Shown here in pieces: positions 56,084-64,000 of a stretch of 64,000 bases of DNA. The stretch lies in NCBI RefSeq assembly GCF_018599195.1, contig NZ_JAHFVK010000001.1, positions 558,001-622,000 of the forward strand. The letters are read 5' to 3'. Under the pieces are notes generated by a model. That model was not told the origin of the DNA. It ran no database searches and saw nothing but the letters and a program-made list of their open reading frames with translations. The stretch's first letter is position 1, and every line of letters begins with the position of its first letter. The translations under genes were made by a program, and so were the position numbers. This DNA comes from Croceibacterium selenioxidans. GTDB lineage: Bacteria > Pseudomonadota > Alphaproteobacteria > Sphingomonadales > Sphingomonadaceae.

Positions 56084-56938
56084 TCATAGCTCGAATTTTT
56101 CTTCGGCTGCCCAGGTCTTCCATTGCTTGCCCAAACTTTTCGACAATCGGCGGGGACGCTGGGCCAGTAGCTTCCGCGCCCGGCGTCTTGCGACGCGTTC
56201 GAGCGCTGCCGAGCTGTTTGACGCCTTCATCAGGATTTCATGGGAGCGGCGGACCGAGATGAAGTCCGTCGGAGCGCCGGTGAGGTGTGAGGTGAGCAAA
56301 ACGAGGTCGTGGTGCCGGCCCAAAGCGTCGGCGAGCCGAGCCGCCTCGCGTACGCGGCGCTTGAGCTTTCTAGGTTTGATGGGACGCAGGATCTGGCAGT
56401 GGAAACCATGGTACTTCACTTGCTTTCGAAGTTCGTGGTGGGACCTCGCGTCAGGGTGCTGGCGAGCTGTCTTCGCGGCTCTGCGAGCGTCGCGTGTCGT
56501 CTTGGTGAAGCCGCCCGACAGCGCATCCCAGCCCCGTTCGTCGACCGACCAGGACGGGGTGCGGGCTTTCACCGCGAGCAAGCGTAGGCGGCATTCCCCA
56601 AGCAAGGCGCTGATGTCCTGCGCGGGCTCCGCAACAATCTGGGCCGGCTCGCCAGTGAGCGCCGCGAAAGTTTCCCGGATGACGTAAGCATCGCGTTTTC
56701 GCGACACCAGGCGCGCGGTGTCGCGAAGAAACGCGTTCTCTTCCGCGTAGTTTGGGAAGGCCGTTCGCACGAGGCGAAGGAGGGCGCGCATCTTCTTGCA
56801 CCGCTCACGCACCGCGTGGATCGCGCGATCGGGACCCTGGCTCTCGATCGAGGCCAGCGCCTTGTCCAGTTGTTCCGCCGCAATCCGCTTTACACTTGCC
56901 TCAAGCGACCCGTCGCTAGCCTTGAGGCGGAAGGCCAT
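56084..56938 (-). CDS. CHAD domain protein
   Basis: The 284-residue protein is rich in Arg/Lys with conserved histidines, as in CHAD domains: GPDRAIHAVRERCKKMRALLRLVRTAF near the start and RSHHELRKQVKYHGFHCQILRPI in the middle form the two helical bundles. CHAD proteins bind polyphosphate. It lacks the CYTH phosphatase domain often fused to CHAD and has no ppk neighbour. Its start lies 8 bases beyond the ilvE stop on the same strand, so it is probably co-transcribed with ilvE. Confidence 0.88.
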   Translation of the reverse strand: MAFRLKASDGSLEASVKRIAAEQLDKALASIESQGPDRAIHAVRERCKKMRALLRLVRTAFPNYAEENAFLRDTARLVSRKRDAYVIRETFAALTGEPAQIVAEPAQDISALLGECRLRLLAVKARTPSWSVDERGWDALSGGFTKTTRDARRAAKTARQHPDARSHHELRKQVKYHGFHCQILRPIKPRKLKRRVREAARLADALGRHHDLVLLTSHLTGAPTDFISVRRSHEILMKASNSSAALERVARRRARKLLAQRPRRLSKSLGKQWKTWAAEEKFEL

Positions 56939-56946
56939 TCAGACCT

Positions 56947-58050
56947 TCAGTCGAGCCGGACTACCCAGCCGTGGCGATCCTCAGCCGCTCCGCGCTGGAT
57001 CGCTACGAGCCGCTCGCGCAGCTTGCTGGTCAACTGGCCGGGACCGCCGCTGCCGATAGTGAATTCGCCATCCTCACCGGCCACTCGACCGATCGGGGTG
57101 ACGACGGCAGCGGTGCCGCAGGCGAAGCATTCGACGAGCTTGCCGCTCTCCGCATCGGCGCGCCATTGGTCGAGGCTGTAGCGCTCTTCGCGCACGTCGA
57201 GGCCGTCTTCGCGCGCCAGCTTCAGCAGGCTGTCGCGGGTGACGCCGGGAAGGATCGTACCGGTCAGCGGCGGGGTCACGACGCGGCCATCATCGAAGGC
57301 GAAAAAGACGTTCATGCCACCGAGTTCTTCGACCCATTTGTGCTCAGCGGCATCGAGAAACACGACCTGGTCGTGGCCGCGCGCGATGGCTTCCGCTTGC
57401 GGGACAAGGCTCGCGGCGTAGTTGCCGCCGCACTTGGCTGCGCCGGTGCCGCCGGGGGCCGCCCGGGTGTAGGCGCCGGAAACCCAGATCGAGACCGCCG
57501 GGGAGCCCGACTTGAAATAGTTGCCCGCCGGGCTGCAGATGACGAGGAACTTGTAGTGCTTGGCCGGGCGCACGCCGAGGAACGGTTCGTCGGCGAACAT
57601 GAAGGGCCGCAGGTAAAGCGAGCCGCCGGGCACTTTCGGAAACCAATCGCGGTCCGCCAGGGCGAGTTGGCGTACGGCCTCGACGAAGACGTCTTCCGGC
57701 AACTCCGGCATCGCCAGGCGTCGGGCCGACGCGTTGAAACGGCGCGCGTTCTCCTCCGGCCGGAACAAGGCCATCGTTCCGTCATCGAGCCGGTAGGCCT
57801 TGAGCCCTTCGAAAATTTCCTGCGCATAGTGAAGGACAGCGGCCGCTGGATCGAGGCTCAGCGGCTCACGTGGCCCGAGCGTATGGGAGTGCCAGCCTTG
57901 TCCTTCGGTCCATTCGATCACCACCATGTGGTCGGTGAAAACCTTACCGAATCCGGGGTCCGCAATCAGCCGCTCGCGATCGGCGTCTGCCACGGGCGAG
58001 GGGTGGGGAAGCTGGGTAAACTGGGTGTTCGGGTCGGCCAACGTCGCCAT
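56947..58050 (-). CDS. ilvE: Branched-chain amino acid aminotransferase
   Basis: The 367-residue fold-type IV PLP enzyme transfers the amino group in the last step of Leu, Ile and Val synthesis. It shows FTDHMVVIEWTEGQGWHSHTLGPREPL, LHYAQEIFEGLKAYR, RPFMFADEPFLGVRPA, the PLP lysine in TGAAKCGGNYAASL, and the C-terminal LVECFACGTAAVVTPIGRV. Length matches the eukaryote-like BCAT subgroup common in these bacteria. Upstream are an AT-rich inverted repeat, a small leader hairpin and, further away, a tiny open frame. Confidence 0.95.
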   Translation of the reverse strand: MATLADPNTQFTQLPHPSPVADADRERLIADPGFGKVFTDHMVVIEWTEGQGWHSHTLGPREPLSLDPAAAVLHYAQEIFEGLKAYRLDDGTMALFRPEENARRFNASARRLAMPELPEDVFVEAVRQLALADRDWFPKVPGGSLYLRPFMFADEPFLGVRPAKHYKFLVICSPAGNYFKSGSPAVSIWVSGAYTRAAPGGTGAAKCGGNYAASLVPQAEAIARGHDQVVFLDAAEHKWVEELGGMNVFFAFDDGRVVTPPLTGTILPGVTRDSLLKLAREDGLDVREERYSLDQWRADAESGKLVECFACGTAAVVTPIGRVAGEDGEFTIGSGGPGQLTSKLRERLVAIQRGAAEDRHGWVVRLD

Positions 58051-58059
58051 GATTCCTGG

Positions 58060-58123
58060 TCCTTGCCTCTGTCGGAGGCAATCTCTGTACGAAAATTACA
58101 ATATGACAAGTAAATTTGTAATT
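58060..58123 (-). promoter_or_regulatory. ilvE upstream region: AT-rich inverted repeat and leader hairpin
   Basis: AATTACAA (58094-58101) and TTGTAATT (58116-58123) form an 8-bp inverted repeat with a 14-base spacer, in a segment much richer in A and T than the flanks. Closer to the gene, TTGCCTC and GAGGCAA (about 58063-58081) form a 7-bp hairpin in the presumed leader just ahead of the AAGG of ilvE. Confidence 0.45.
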
Positions 58124-58480
58124 AATGGTAAGGGATGAAACCGCTTCCGGGTAGCCCTAGCTGGCTGGAAGCCGGTTGAGAAGGGGCTCGCAGCGCGCAT
58201 GGCTTGGTGGGGCAGGGCTCTCCGACCTGTCTGGCGGCCATCCAGCGCAGAGCGCGGTCTGTTACCTTTGCGATCACACATTTGAGGGTTGCCGGTGGAT
58301 CGAGATATTCGGGCTTCTTGTTGAAAATCCGGGCTTTTTCGAAAAGCGGGTGTAACCTTCCAGATCCCGGTTTGGCCCTGCCGGGAATTGCCTTTGAAAG
58401 TGATGCCTCGCGCAACGCATGACAGTCCCATGCCCTGCCAGTCACCTTGTAGGAAAGAGGTTTTTGTCGGGCCCAGATAT
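58124..58480. other. Gene-free region upstream of ilvE
   Basis: No gene or RNA could be supported here. It has several short inverted repeats, such as ATTCGGGCTT and ATCCGGGCTTTTT around 58309-58338 that look like a diverged tandem duplication. Confidence 0.3.
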
Positions 58481-58483
58481 GAG

Positions 58484-58517
58484 AAAGGCCGCTTCGGCCT
58501 TAACCGAAGCGACCTTT
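58484..58517 (-). terminator. Long hairpin after the tiny open frame
   Basis: AAAGGCCGCTTCGG and CCGAAGCGACCTTT (plus strand) pair over 14 positions including one G-U type pair, around CCTTAA. On the minus strand the stem ends CCTTT followed by CTCATAT. It lies 57 bases downstream of the tiny open frame at 58575-58631. Confidence 0.6.
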
Positions 58518-58574
58518 CGCATGGTCAGCGGCCGGATGAGCCGCCCACGAAGCCTTTATCGGCGAAAGTTGCGA

Positions 58575-58631
58575 TTACCGATAATGCTTCGCGCGGGCCG
58601 TCACCGACCTCCCTGCTGAACCATGAGACAT
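58575..58631 (-). CDS. Candidate 18-residue small protein with nearly full-length Shine-Dalgarno
   Basis: On the minus strand AGGAGGTGATCC precedes an ATG at 58631 with 7 bases between GGAGG and ATG; together with the preceding A residues it can pair with about 14 bases of the 16S rRNA 3' end. The frame reads MSHGSAGRSVTARAKHYR and stops at TAA 58577-58575. The peptide is basic with no hydrophobic stretch and is poor in Leu, Ile and Val, so it does not look like an ilv attenuator peptide. A hairpin follows 57 bases later. It could also be a regulatory ribosome-binding decoy. Confidence 0.35.
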   Translation of the reverse strand: MSHGSAGRSVTARAKHYR

Positions 58632-58828
58632 CGGATCACCTCCTTTCGCGCTTGGAAGCCATGCCCCCCGTTTCACCGTGGGGCCAAGCCTGCGTGGACC
58701 GCTGGCCTGAAGTGGAATTTGAGTCACCTCGCGCTTGAACACAAGACTTGTAAAAATGTTTTTCCCCGTCAGAATCATGCCTTCGCGCCAAGCCGCGGAC
58801 CTCCCGGAAAAATTGCCCTAGCCGAGAC

Positions 58829-58938
58829 AGCCCCCTCTCCTTGGGAGAGCGTCGGGCGGGGGTGATCAAGGGACGCGTCGCGGACCGTCACCCACGCCTC
58901 TGGCGGCACTCCTCCTTCTCGAGGAGGGGAGGAGTTAA
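58829..58938. repeat. GC-rich intergenic palindrome cluster
   Basis: CCTCTCCTTGGGAGAG and CTCCTCCTTCTCGAGGAG-type inverted repeats fill this stretch next to the lipoprotein stop. They resemble the other CTCC/GGAG palindromes in the window and may end the lipoprotein transcript. Confidence 0.4.
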
Positions 58939-58939
58939 A

Positions 58940-59464
58940 CTAACGGCAATCCTCGATAACTCGGGTTACTTCTGGGTAGGCGGGCGCATAAAGCGTCGGC
59001 AGACCAATCACTTCGACGGCGAACCTGCCTTTTGAAAAGGCCATCGCGTCGAGCAGCGGGTCGCGCGACGGGATCTGCGCCGCAACGCCCGCGGCGGCGG
59101 TCCTGGCGCTGAGCCCGCGTTCCAGGGTTTCCGCCCGTACGATTATCTCCGTCGCGGTGACTTGACCCGCCCGGACGAGCTCGACCGCGCCCGCCGCGCG
59201 ATCGCAGCGCAGCGCCAGCAACGCCCCGCCGGCGGGGTCGGAGAACAGCGCCGTGCCATTGCGATAGGTCCAGTCCCCGGGCGTTGCCGGAGCGTCCATC
59301 CAGTGATCGTAGCTTGCAACCGGAGCGGGGGCCGGAACGGGCGGCGGCGCCGGACGGGGGGCTGGCGCTGGAGTCGGCGCGGGGGGCGGTGGAGGGGCGG
59401 GAACACATCCGGCGATAGCAAGACAACAAAACGCCATGCCTAGTTGAACCCGCTTGAACCGCAT
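58940..59464 (-). CDS. Proline-rich lipoprotein
   Basis: The 174-residue protein has a lipoprotein signal with the lipobox LAIAGC (after QLGMAFCCLAIAGC), then a Pro/Ala linker of about 30 residues and a domain from YDHWMDAPATPGDWTYRNGTALFSDP to VIEDCR, with Cys residues that could form a disulfide. Comparable small envelope lipoproteins occur in sphingomonads, but I do not know a function. ATG 59464 is preferred over TTG 59467. Confidence 0.78.
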   Translation of the reverse strand: MRFKRVQLGMAFCCLAIAGCVPAPPPPPAPTPAPAPRPAPPPVPAPAPVASYDHWMDAPATPGDWTYRNGTALFSDPAGGALLALRCDRAAGAVELVRAGQVTATEIIVRAETLERGLSARTAAAGVAAQIPSRDPLLDAMAFSKGRFAVEVIGLPTLYAPAYPEVTRVIEDCR

Positions 59465-59550
59465 CAAATCTGCTCCTCGCTGTGGGCAGTATTCCCCTGC
59501 CCGGCAACAACCTCTGGCCTGGCCGCTGTCATCGCCCTATCGCCGCCATC

Positions 59551-60288
59551 ATGGCAGGCAAGCGACGCATCGACCAGTTACTCGTGGAGCGAGGGCAGGC
59601 CGAAAGCCGGGCCCGCGCCCAGGCGCTGGTCATGGCCGGATTGGTCTTTGCAGGCGAAACCCGGATCGACAAGCCCGGCCAGCAGGTCCGCGAGGACGTA
59701 CCGATCGAAGTCCGGGGGCGCGACCACCCGTGGGTCGGACGGGGCGGAGTGAAGCTGGCCCATGCCATCGAACACTTCGGGCTTGATGCCAAAGGTGCGG
59801 TGGCGATGGACATAGGCAGCTCGACCGGCGGTTTTACCGAGGTCTTGCTCGAAAACGGCGCGGCACACGTGTTCGCGGTCGACGTCGGCACCAACCAGCT
59901 CGCCTGGAAGCTGCGCCAGGACCCCCGCGTCACGGTACTCGAGCAAACCAACGCCCGGGCGCTGACGCCGCAACAGATCGACCAGGCCTGCGACTGGGTG
60001 GTGTGCGATGCCTCGTTCATCGGCCTGGCCAAGGTCCTTGAGGTGCCGCTGCGCCTCGCGGCGACCCGCTGCCGCCTCGTGGCGCTGATAAAACCGCAGT
60101 TCGAAGTTGGCCGCGAAGAGGTAGGCAAGGGGGGCATCGTGCGTGACCCCGTGCTTCATGCCAGGGTTTGTGACGAAGTGCGTTCATGGCTCGAGGGTGA
60201 TGGATGGCGGATCGATGGTATTATCGAGAGCCCGATCACCGGAACTGAAGGAAACGTGGAATTCCTAGTGGCTGCCCATCGCGGCTGA
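59551..60288 (+). CDS. tlyA: TlyA-family 2'-O-methyltransferase / hemolysin A homologue
   Basis: The 245-residue protein joins an N-terminal S4 RNA-binding domain (RIDQLLVERGQAESRARAQALVMAGLV) to an FtsJ-like SAM methyltransferase (VAMDIGSSTGGFTEVLLENGA, DWVVCDASFIGL, ALIKPQFEVGREEVGKGGIVRD). TlyA methylates 2'-OH of rRNA nucleotides in some bacteria. ATG 59551 gives the family length. It starts divergently, 86 bases from the lipoprotein start. Confidence 0.93.
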   Translation: MAGKRRIDQLLVERGQAESRARAQALVMAGLVFAGETRIDKPGQQVREDVPIEVRGRDHPWVGRGGVKLAHAIEHFGLDAKGAVAMDIGSSTGGFTEVLLENGAAHVFAVDVGTNQLAWKLRQDPRVTVLEQTNARALTPQQIDQACDWVVCDASFIGLAKVLEVPLRLAATRCRLVALIKPQFEVGREEVGKGGIVRDPVLHARVCDEVRSWLEGDGWRIDGIIESPITGTEGNVEFLVAAHRG

Positions 60289-60343
60289 TTGCGCACAGGC
60301 AGCGGTTCCGCGATACCTTGACACGATTCGTTCAGGGGCTTCG

Positions 60344-60898
60344 ATGAACCGTCTCGCTTCTCCCGCACAGTTGCGTGCCAGTTTCGTGCGCTGGTCCCTA
60401 TTCCTTGTGCCCGCGGTTCTGCTTCTGGGCCGACTGTCCGGACTGGCGGGCGGCGATACGTCGAGCGACCCCTGGTTCATGGTGCTCGACAAACCATCGA
60501 TCTTCCCGCCACCGGCCGCTTTCGGCATCGTCTGGCCCATCCTCTATACCATGATGGGCTTTGCCATGGCGATCGTTTGCTCGGCCTGGGGATCGCGCTA
60601 TCGGAGTGCGGCGATCGTGGCCTTTATCGTCCAGCTGGCGATAAACCTCGCCTGGAACCCGATATTCTTCGCCGCACACGAGATCACCCTGGCGCTGATC
60701 GTGATTGGCGTCCTGAACGTGGCTGTAATCGTCACCATCGTGTTGTTCTGGAAAGTGCGGCGCTCGGCAGCTTTGCTCATGCTGCCCTATCTCGCCTGGC
60801 TCCTGTTCGCGACGGTGCTCAACTGGCAGTTCCTGCGTCTCAATCCTGATGCCGACGGGGTAGAGGTATCCGCCGCCGTGCAGCGGTTCGAACTTTAG
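60344..60898 (+). CDS. TspO/MBR tryptophan-rich sensory family protein
   Basis: The 184-residue membrane protein has five hydrophobic segments and TspO motifs WFMVLDKPSIFPPPAAFGIVWPILYTMMGFA and AINLAWNPIFFAAHEITLALI. TspO proteins bind porphyrins or sterols in the outer or inner membrane and regulate tetrapyrrole metabolism. The C-terminal NPDADGVEVSAAVQRFEL makes it longer than the usual ~160 residues. Confidence 0.9.
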   Translation: MNRLASPAQLRASFVRWSLFLVPAVLLLGRLSGLAGGDTSSDPWFMVLDKPSIFPPPAAFGIVWPILYTMMGFAMAIVCSAWGSRYRSAAIVAFIVQLAINLAWNPIFFAAHEITLALIVIGVLNVAVIVTIVLFWKVRRSAALLMLPYLAWLLFATVLNWQFLRLNPDADGVEVSAAVQRFEL

Positions 60899-60954
60899 GG
60901 GCAGGCCCCTACCTAGCGCTTGCCGAATTGACGCGGTGCGGCCACATAGCCCCC

Positions 60955-61203
60955 ATGCAGAGCGAAAACCCCCTGATCGCCGACTTCGTGAAACTGGCGA
61001 ATGCCGCCGCCGGCACGTTTGCGGGCATGACGCGCGAAGCGCGCGAAGGCGCGCGTGCGCGGATGAAAGAGACGTTCGGCGGTCTCGACTTCGTTTCGCG
61101 TGAAGAGTTCGAAGCGGTCAAGGAAATGGCCAGCCGCGCTCGCGAGGACGCCGCAAAGCTTGAGGCGCGCGTGGCCGAGCTCGAGGCGAAGCTTTCCAAG
61201 TAA
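60955..61203 (+). CDS. ubiK: UbiK-type ubiquinone biosynthesis accessory factor
   Basis: The 82-residue protein matches the BMFP/YqiC family: an N-terminal NPLIADFVKLANAAAGTFAGMTREAREGARARM part and a C-terminal coiled coil REDAAKLEARVAELEAKLSK. UbiK supports aerobic ubiquinone synthesis by binding UbiJ and lipids. ATG 60955 is chosen because homologues begin just before NPLIADF. Confidence 0.87.
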   Translation: MQSENPLIADFVKLANAAAGTFAGMTREAREGARARMKETFGGLDFVSREEFEAVKEMASRAREDAAKLEARVAELEAKLSK

Positions 61204-61242
61204 CTCTCCCGTGCCGGGGGAGGATGATCTAAGCCTCGCCCC

Positions 61243-61842
61243 ATGCATCTCCGCGCCCCCGCCATCCTGCTTGCCGCACGCCCGCACGGCGAGACCGCCG
61301 TGGTGGCGCGGCTGCTGACGGCCGAGTACGGGGTCGTGGCCGCCTATGTAGCTGGCGGCCGTGGGCGACAGTTGCGGCCGGTGACGATTCCCGGAAACCT
61401 GGTGGAAGCGCAGCTTACGGCCAGGTCGGACAGCCAGCTCCCCTTCGCCAAGCTCGAGTTGCTCGAAAGCCGCGGGCCATGGCTGACAGAGCCTTTGCCC
61501 GCGGCGGCGATTGGGTGGGTTTGCGCCCTGACCGCCTCCGCCTTGCCAGAGCGGCAAGCCTATCCCCCGCTTTACGATGCGCTCGCCGGTTTGCTTTCGG
61601 CGATCTGCCTGTCCCCTTCGGCGCGCGGATGGACCGGAGCTCTTGTAGGTTACGAGACTCTGCTGCTGCGCGAGCTCGGCTACGGCGGCGACGGCGAGAG
61701 GCCGCAGGGCGAACTCGAGGATATCCTGGGGGCGATGGACAAGCTGTCGGCGTCTCTCGATCACTACCTCCTTGCCGACCGCCGCGGTGATGTTATGGCC
61801 GCGCGCGCTCGATTGCGTGAACTGCTTGGACGAATTGCCTGA
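61243..61842 (+). CDS. recO: DNA repair protein RecO
   Basis: The 199-residue protein begins MHLRAPAILLAARPHGETAVVARLLTAEYGVVAAYVAGGRG, the OB-fold start of RecO, and continues with the alpha-helical bundle. RecO loads RecA onto SSB-coated DNA with RecR. It is shorter than E. coli RecO (242) and I see no zinc-finger cysteines, both usual in alphaproteobacteria. leuB starts 3 bases after its stop. Confidence 0.9.
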   Translation: MHLRAPAILLAARPHGETAVVARLLTAEYGVVAAYVAGGRGRQLRPVTIPGNLVEAQLTARSDSQLPFAKLELLESRGPWLTEPLPAAAIGWVCALTASALPERQAYPPLYDALAGLLSAICLSPSARGWTGALVGYETLLLRELGYGGDGERPQGELEDILGAMDKLSASLDHYLLADRRGDVMAARARLRELLGRIA

Positions 61843-61845
61843 CCT

Positions 61846-62904
61846 ATGAAGATCGCTTGCCTTGCCGGAGATGGAATTGGCCCTGAGATCATGGCCGAAG
61901 CACGCCGTGTGCTGGATAAGCTGGACCTGCCGGGCCTGACGATCTGGGAGGGCGACGTCGGGGGCATCGGTTATCGACGGCACGGGCATCCGCTCCCACC
62001 GGAAACGCTGGAAATGGCCAAGGCCGCGGACGCGGTACTGTTCGGCGCTGTCGGCGACCCGGGATGCGACAATCTTGAACGGCATCTGCGTCCTGAGCAG
62101 GCGATCCTCGGCTTGCGCCAGGCACTCGGCCTGTTCGCCAATTTGCGGCCCGCGACCATGTTTCCCGGGCTGGAGGATCTCTCTGCGTTGCGTCCTGAAG
62201 TGGCTCGCGCCATCGATCTGCTGATCGTGCGCGAACTCAACGGCGACGTCTATTTCGGCGAAAAGGCGATCCGCCGCCTCGATGACGGCCGCCGGCAGGG
62301 CTTCGACTTGATGTCCTACGCCGAAGACGAAGTGCGCCGCATCGCCCACGTCGGCTTCCGCGCTGCGCAAGGGCGGGGCAAGCGCCTCTGCAGCGTGGAC
62401 AAGGCCAACGTCCTCGAAACCAGCCAGCTCTGGCGCGACGTCGTGATCGAGGTATCGGCCGAATATCCAGACGTTGAACTCAGCCACATGTACGTCGACA
62501 ACGCGGCGATGCAGCTGGTGCGCAATCCGGGGCAGTTCGACGTCGTCGTCACCGGAAACCTGTTCGGCGATATCCTGTCCGACCAGGCCAGCATGTGCGT
62601 AGGTTCGATTGGCCTCCTCGCGAGCGCCTCTTTGGGCGAGCACCAGACGGAGTTTGGTACCAAGGGCCTGTACGAGCCGATCCACGGCAGCGCGCCCGAC
62701 ATTGCCGGTCAGGGCAAGGCCAATCCGCTGGCGATGATCCTCAGCTTGGCGATGATGCTGCGCCACAGCTTCGGCCTCGAGGCCAAGGCGGCGCAGATCG
62801 AGGGGGCCGTGTCAAAGACCCTGGCGGACGGAGTGAAGGGCGCGGACCTTGGCGGAAGCGCGGGAACGGTGGAAATTGGCGACGCCGTCGTTGCCCGGCT
62901 CTGA
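61846..62904 (+). CDS. leuB: 3-isopropylmalate dehydrogenase LeuB
   Basis: LeuB oxidises and decarboxylates 3-isopropylmalate in leucine synthesis. The 352-residue protein has [51 protein letters not shown], the metal-site [16 protein letters not shown], and [24 protein letters not shown]. leuC/leuD are not nearby. It sits 3 bases after recO and overlaps the probable start of the following glycosyltransferase. Confidence 0.97.
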   Translation: MKIACLAGDGIGPEIMAEARRVLDKLDLPGLTIWEGDVGGIGYRRHGHPLPPETLEMAKAADAVLFGAVGDPGCDNLERHLRPEQAILGLRQALGLFANLRPATMFPGLEDLSALRPEVARAIDLLIVRELNGDVYFGEKAIRRLDDGRRQGFDLMSYAEDEVRRIAHVGFRAAQGRGKRLCSVDKANVLETSQLWRDVVIEVSAEYPDVELSHMYVDNAAMQLVRNPGQFDVVVTGNLFGDILSDQASMCVGSIGLLASASLGEHQTEFGTKGLYEPIHGSAPDIAGQGKANPLAMILSLAMMLRHSFGLEAKAAQIEGAVSKTLADGVKGADLGGSAGTVEIGDAVVARL

Positions 62905-64000
62905 CGCTACGGCCACCGGCTCGCTGGAGCTGGCGGTCGTCCTGCCGACCTTCAATGAGCGGCCCAACATCGGGCCGATGGTCGACCGGCTGGAAGCTGC
63001 GCTCGGACCGACGGGCTGGGAAGCAATCTTCGTCGACGACAACAGCAGTGACGGCACGGCCGATGCCGCCCGCGAGATCTCGCTCGGCGATCCGCGCATT
63101 AGGGTAATCCAGCGCATCGGCCGTCGCGGGCTGGCGAGCGCGGCGATAGAGGGCATGTGCGCCACCGCGGCGCCCATCGTCGCGGTGATGGATGCCGACC
63201 ACCAGCACGATCCAGCCCTTCTGCCGCGGATGCTCGCGGCCATTCATTCCGGGGAATGCGACGTTGCGGTCGGATCGCGCTTTGCCGAAGGCGCGAGCAT
63301 GGAAGGGTGGAACCGCCCGGACCGCGAGAAGGTCTCGGCAGTCGCCAACCAGCTCGCGCGCAAGGTGACGGGCGTCGACCTGACCGATCCCATGAGCGGC
63401 TATTTCATGCTCCGGACCGAGCTACTCCGCCGTGATGCCCACCGGCTATCGGGGATCGGCTTCAAGATCCTGCTCGACATCCTGGCGACTATCGACACGC
63501 CGCTCAAGGTAAAGGAATTCCCTTTGAAATTTGCAGCGCGCGCCGAAGGTGAAAGCAAGCTCGACCGGACGGTCGTGTTCGAATTCCTCGTTGGCCTCTA
63601 CGACAAGTGGCTCGGGCGCATCATCCCAACGCGTTACGCCTTGTTCGGCACGATCGGCGCTGCGGGTGTGATCGTACACATGGCGGTGCTCAGCGCCTTC
63701 CTGACGCTGTTCGGCGGGCGGTTCGAGGATCATCTGGTCTCGACCTTCGAGGTCGGACAGACGATCGCGGCACTGGTGGCGATGACCTTCAACTTCGTGC
63801 TCAACAACGCGCTGACTTATGCCGACCAGCGGCTGCGCGGGGCGTGGCCTCTGGCCAAAGGCTGGCTCAAGTTTGGCTTGACCTGTTCAGTCGGCCTGCT
63901 GACCAACGTCGGCGCGGCGGCGGTGTTGGTGCGCATGGGCTTTCACACTTATCCGGCGGCCCTGACCGGGATTCTAATCGGTTCGGTTTGGAACTACGCC
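62876..64000 (+). CDS. DPM1-like glycosyltransferase with GtrA domain (cut by window edge)
   Basis: The frame running to the window end encodes a GT2 enzyme: [29 protein letters not shown], the metal motif [39 protein letters not shown] and [12 protein letters not shown], then a GtrA-like membrane domain from about [20 protein letters not shown] onward, with [11 protein letters not shown]. It probably makes or uses polyprenyl-phosphate sugars. No ATG fits; TTG 62876, after GGTGGAAA, or TTG 62891 are the candidate starts. The 3' end is missing. Confidence 0.85.
   Translation, partial: MATPSLPGSDATATGSLELAVVLPTFNERPNIGPMVDRLEAALGPTGWEAIFVDDNSSDGTADAAREISLGDPRIRVIQRIGRRGLASAAIEGMCATAAPIVAVMDADHQHDPALLPRMLAAIHSGECDVAVGSRFAEGASMEGWNRPDREKVSAVANQLARKVTGVDLTDPMSGYFMLRTELLRRDAHRLSGIGFKILLDILATIDTPLKVKEFPLKFAARAEGESKLDRTVVFEFLVGLYDKWLGRIIPTRYALFGTIGAAGVIVHMAVLSAFLTLFGGRFEDHLVSTFEVGQTIAALVAMTFNFVLNNALTYADQRLRGAWPLAKGWLKFGLTCSVGLLTNVGAAAVLVRMGFHTYPAALTGILIGSVWNYA

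Noticed and set aside
58633-58646. GGATCACCTCCTTT as a 16S rRNA 3'-end fragment
   Set aside because: The match is limited to the anti-Shine-Dalgarno region and no other rRNA sequence flanks it; the minus-strand ATG at ideal distance makes a ribosome site more likely.

Overview
The window is about 64 kb of high-GC, densely coding chromosome. It looks like an alphaproteobacterium of the order Sphingomonadales, probably Erythrobacteraceae-like; this is inferred, not searched. Pointers are the gene orders dsbA-like/dciA/mutY and nfu-nitroreductase-tsaB-rimI-mucR-fur-plsC-miaB-phoH-ybeY-corC, the MucR and DUF1489 proteins, a large TonB-dependent receptor beside a sulfatase, several ATGA or TGATG stop/start overlaps, and some TTG/GTG starts. 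I see no plasmid, phage or CRISPR hallmarks. Most of it is ordinary core chromosome with a few accessory islands.

Layout. 1-1700: divergent dciA and mutY, with a cut DsbA-like gene at the left edge. 1.8-7.0 kb: an orphan small gene and a 1546-residue autotransporter with a long Thr-Pro linker, bordered by copies of a short dispersed motif. 7.1-10.8 kb: a YCII protein, then a tight serine hydrolase-nudC-FrnE-like DsbA operon. 10.8-11.25 kb: a gene-free stretch with a good promoter and extensive predicted RNA structure, my best candidate for an undescribed RNA. 11.3-15.6 kb: chemoreceptor, DUF1489, mgtE, cyclophilin. 15.6-17.6 kb: a double NTF2-like secreted protein and a LysR regulator. 17.9-27.6 kb: the conserved tRNA/rRNA maturation, iron and envelope block, with two inserted genes (a sugar-nucleotidyltransferase-like gene and an opposite-strand SDR). 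27.9-35.5 kb: M16 protease, class II DAHP synthase and an egtB-egtD-DUF5996 ergothioneine operon. 35.6-43.5 kb: retropepsin-like protease, MFS transporter, sulfatase, TonB receptor and LysR regulator, which may form an aromatic/organosulfate scavenging locus. 43.5-47.2 kb: VOC protein, flippase, DUF3817, hydrolase and CAP protein. 47.2-48.0 kb: an orphan serine resolvase with an AT-rich res-like upstream region, next to tRNA-Gln. 48-57 kb: glutathione-linked enzymes, topoisomerase IB, MEKHLA, hydrolase, GMC oxidoreductase, PilZ and CHAD proteins. 57-64 kb: ilvE with an unusual long upstream region, lipoprotein, TlyA, TspO, UbiK, RecO, LeuB, and a glycosyltransferase cut by the right edge.

Functional themes are redox and thiol biology (two DsbA-like proteins, ergothioneine synthesis, two glutathione-dependent reductases), translation and tRNA maturation (miaB, tsaB, rimI, ybeY, tlyA), aromatic and branched-chain amino acid synthesis (DAHP synthase, leuB, ilvE), and envelope functions (autotransporter, TonB receptor, flippase, PlsC). 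The items most worth a second look are the structured region after 10.8 kb, an 18-codon open frame at 58.6 kb with a nearly full-length Shine-Dalgarno sequence and a following hairpin, the res-like site at 47.2 kb, DUF5996 in the ergothioneine operon, and a hairpin covering the egtB ribosome binding site.
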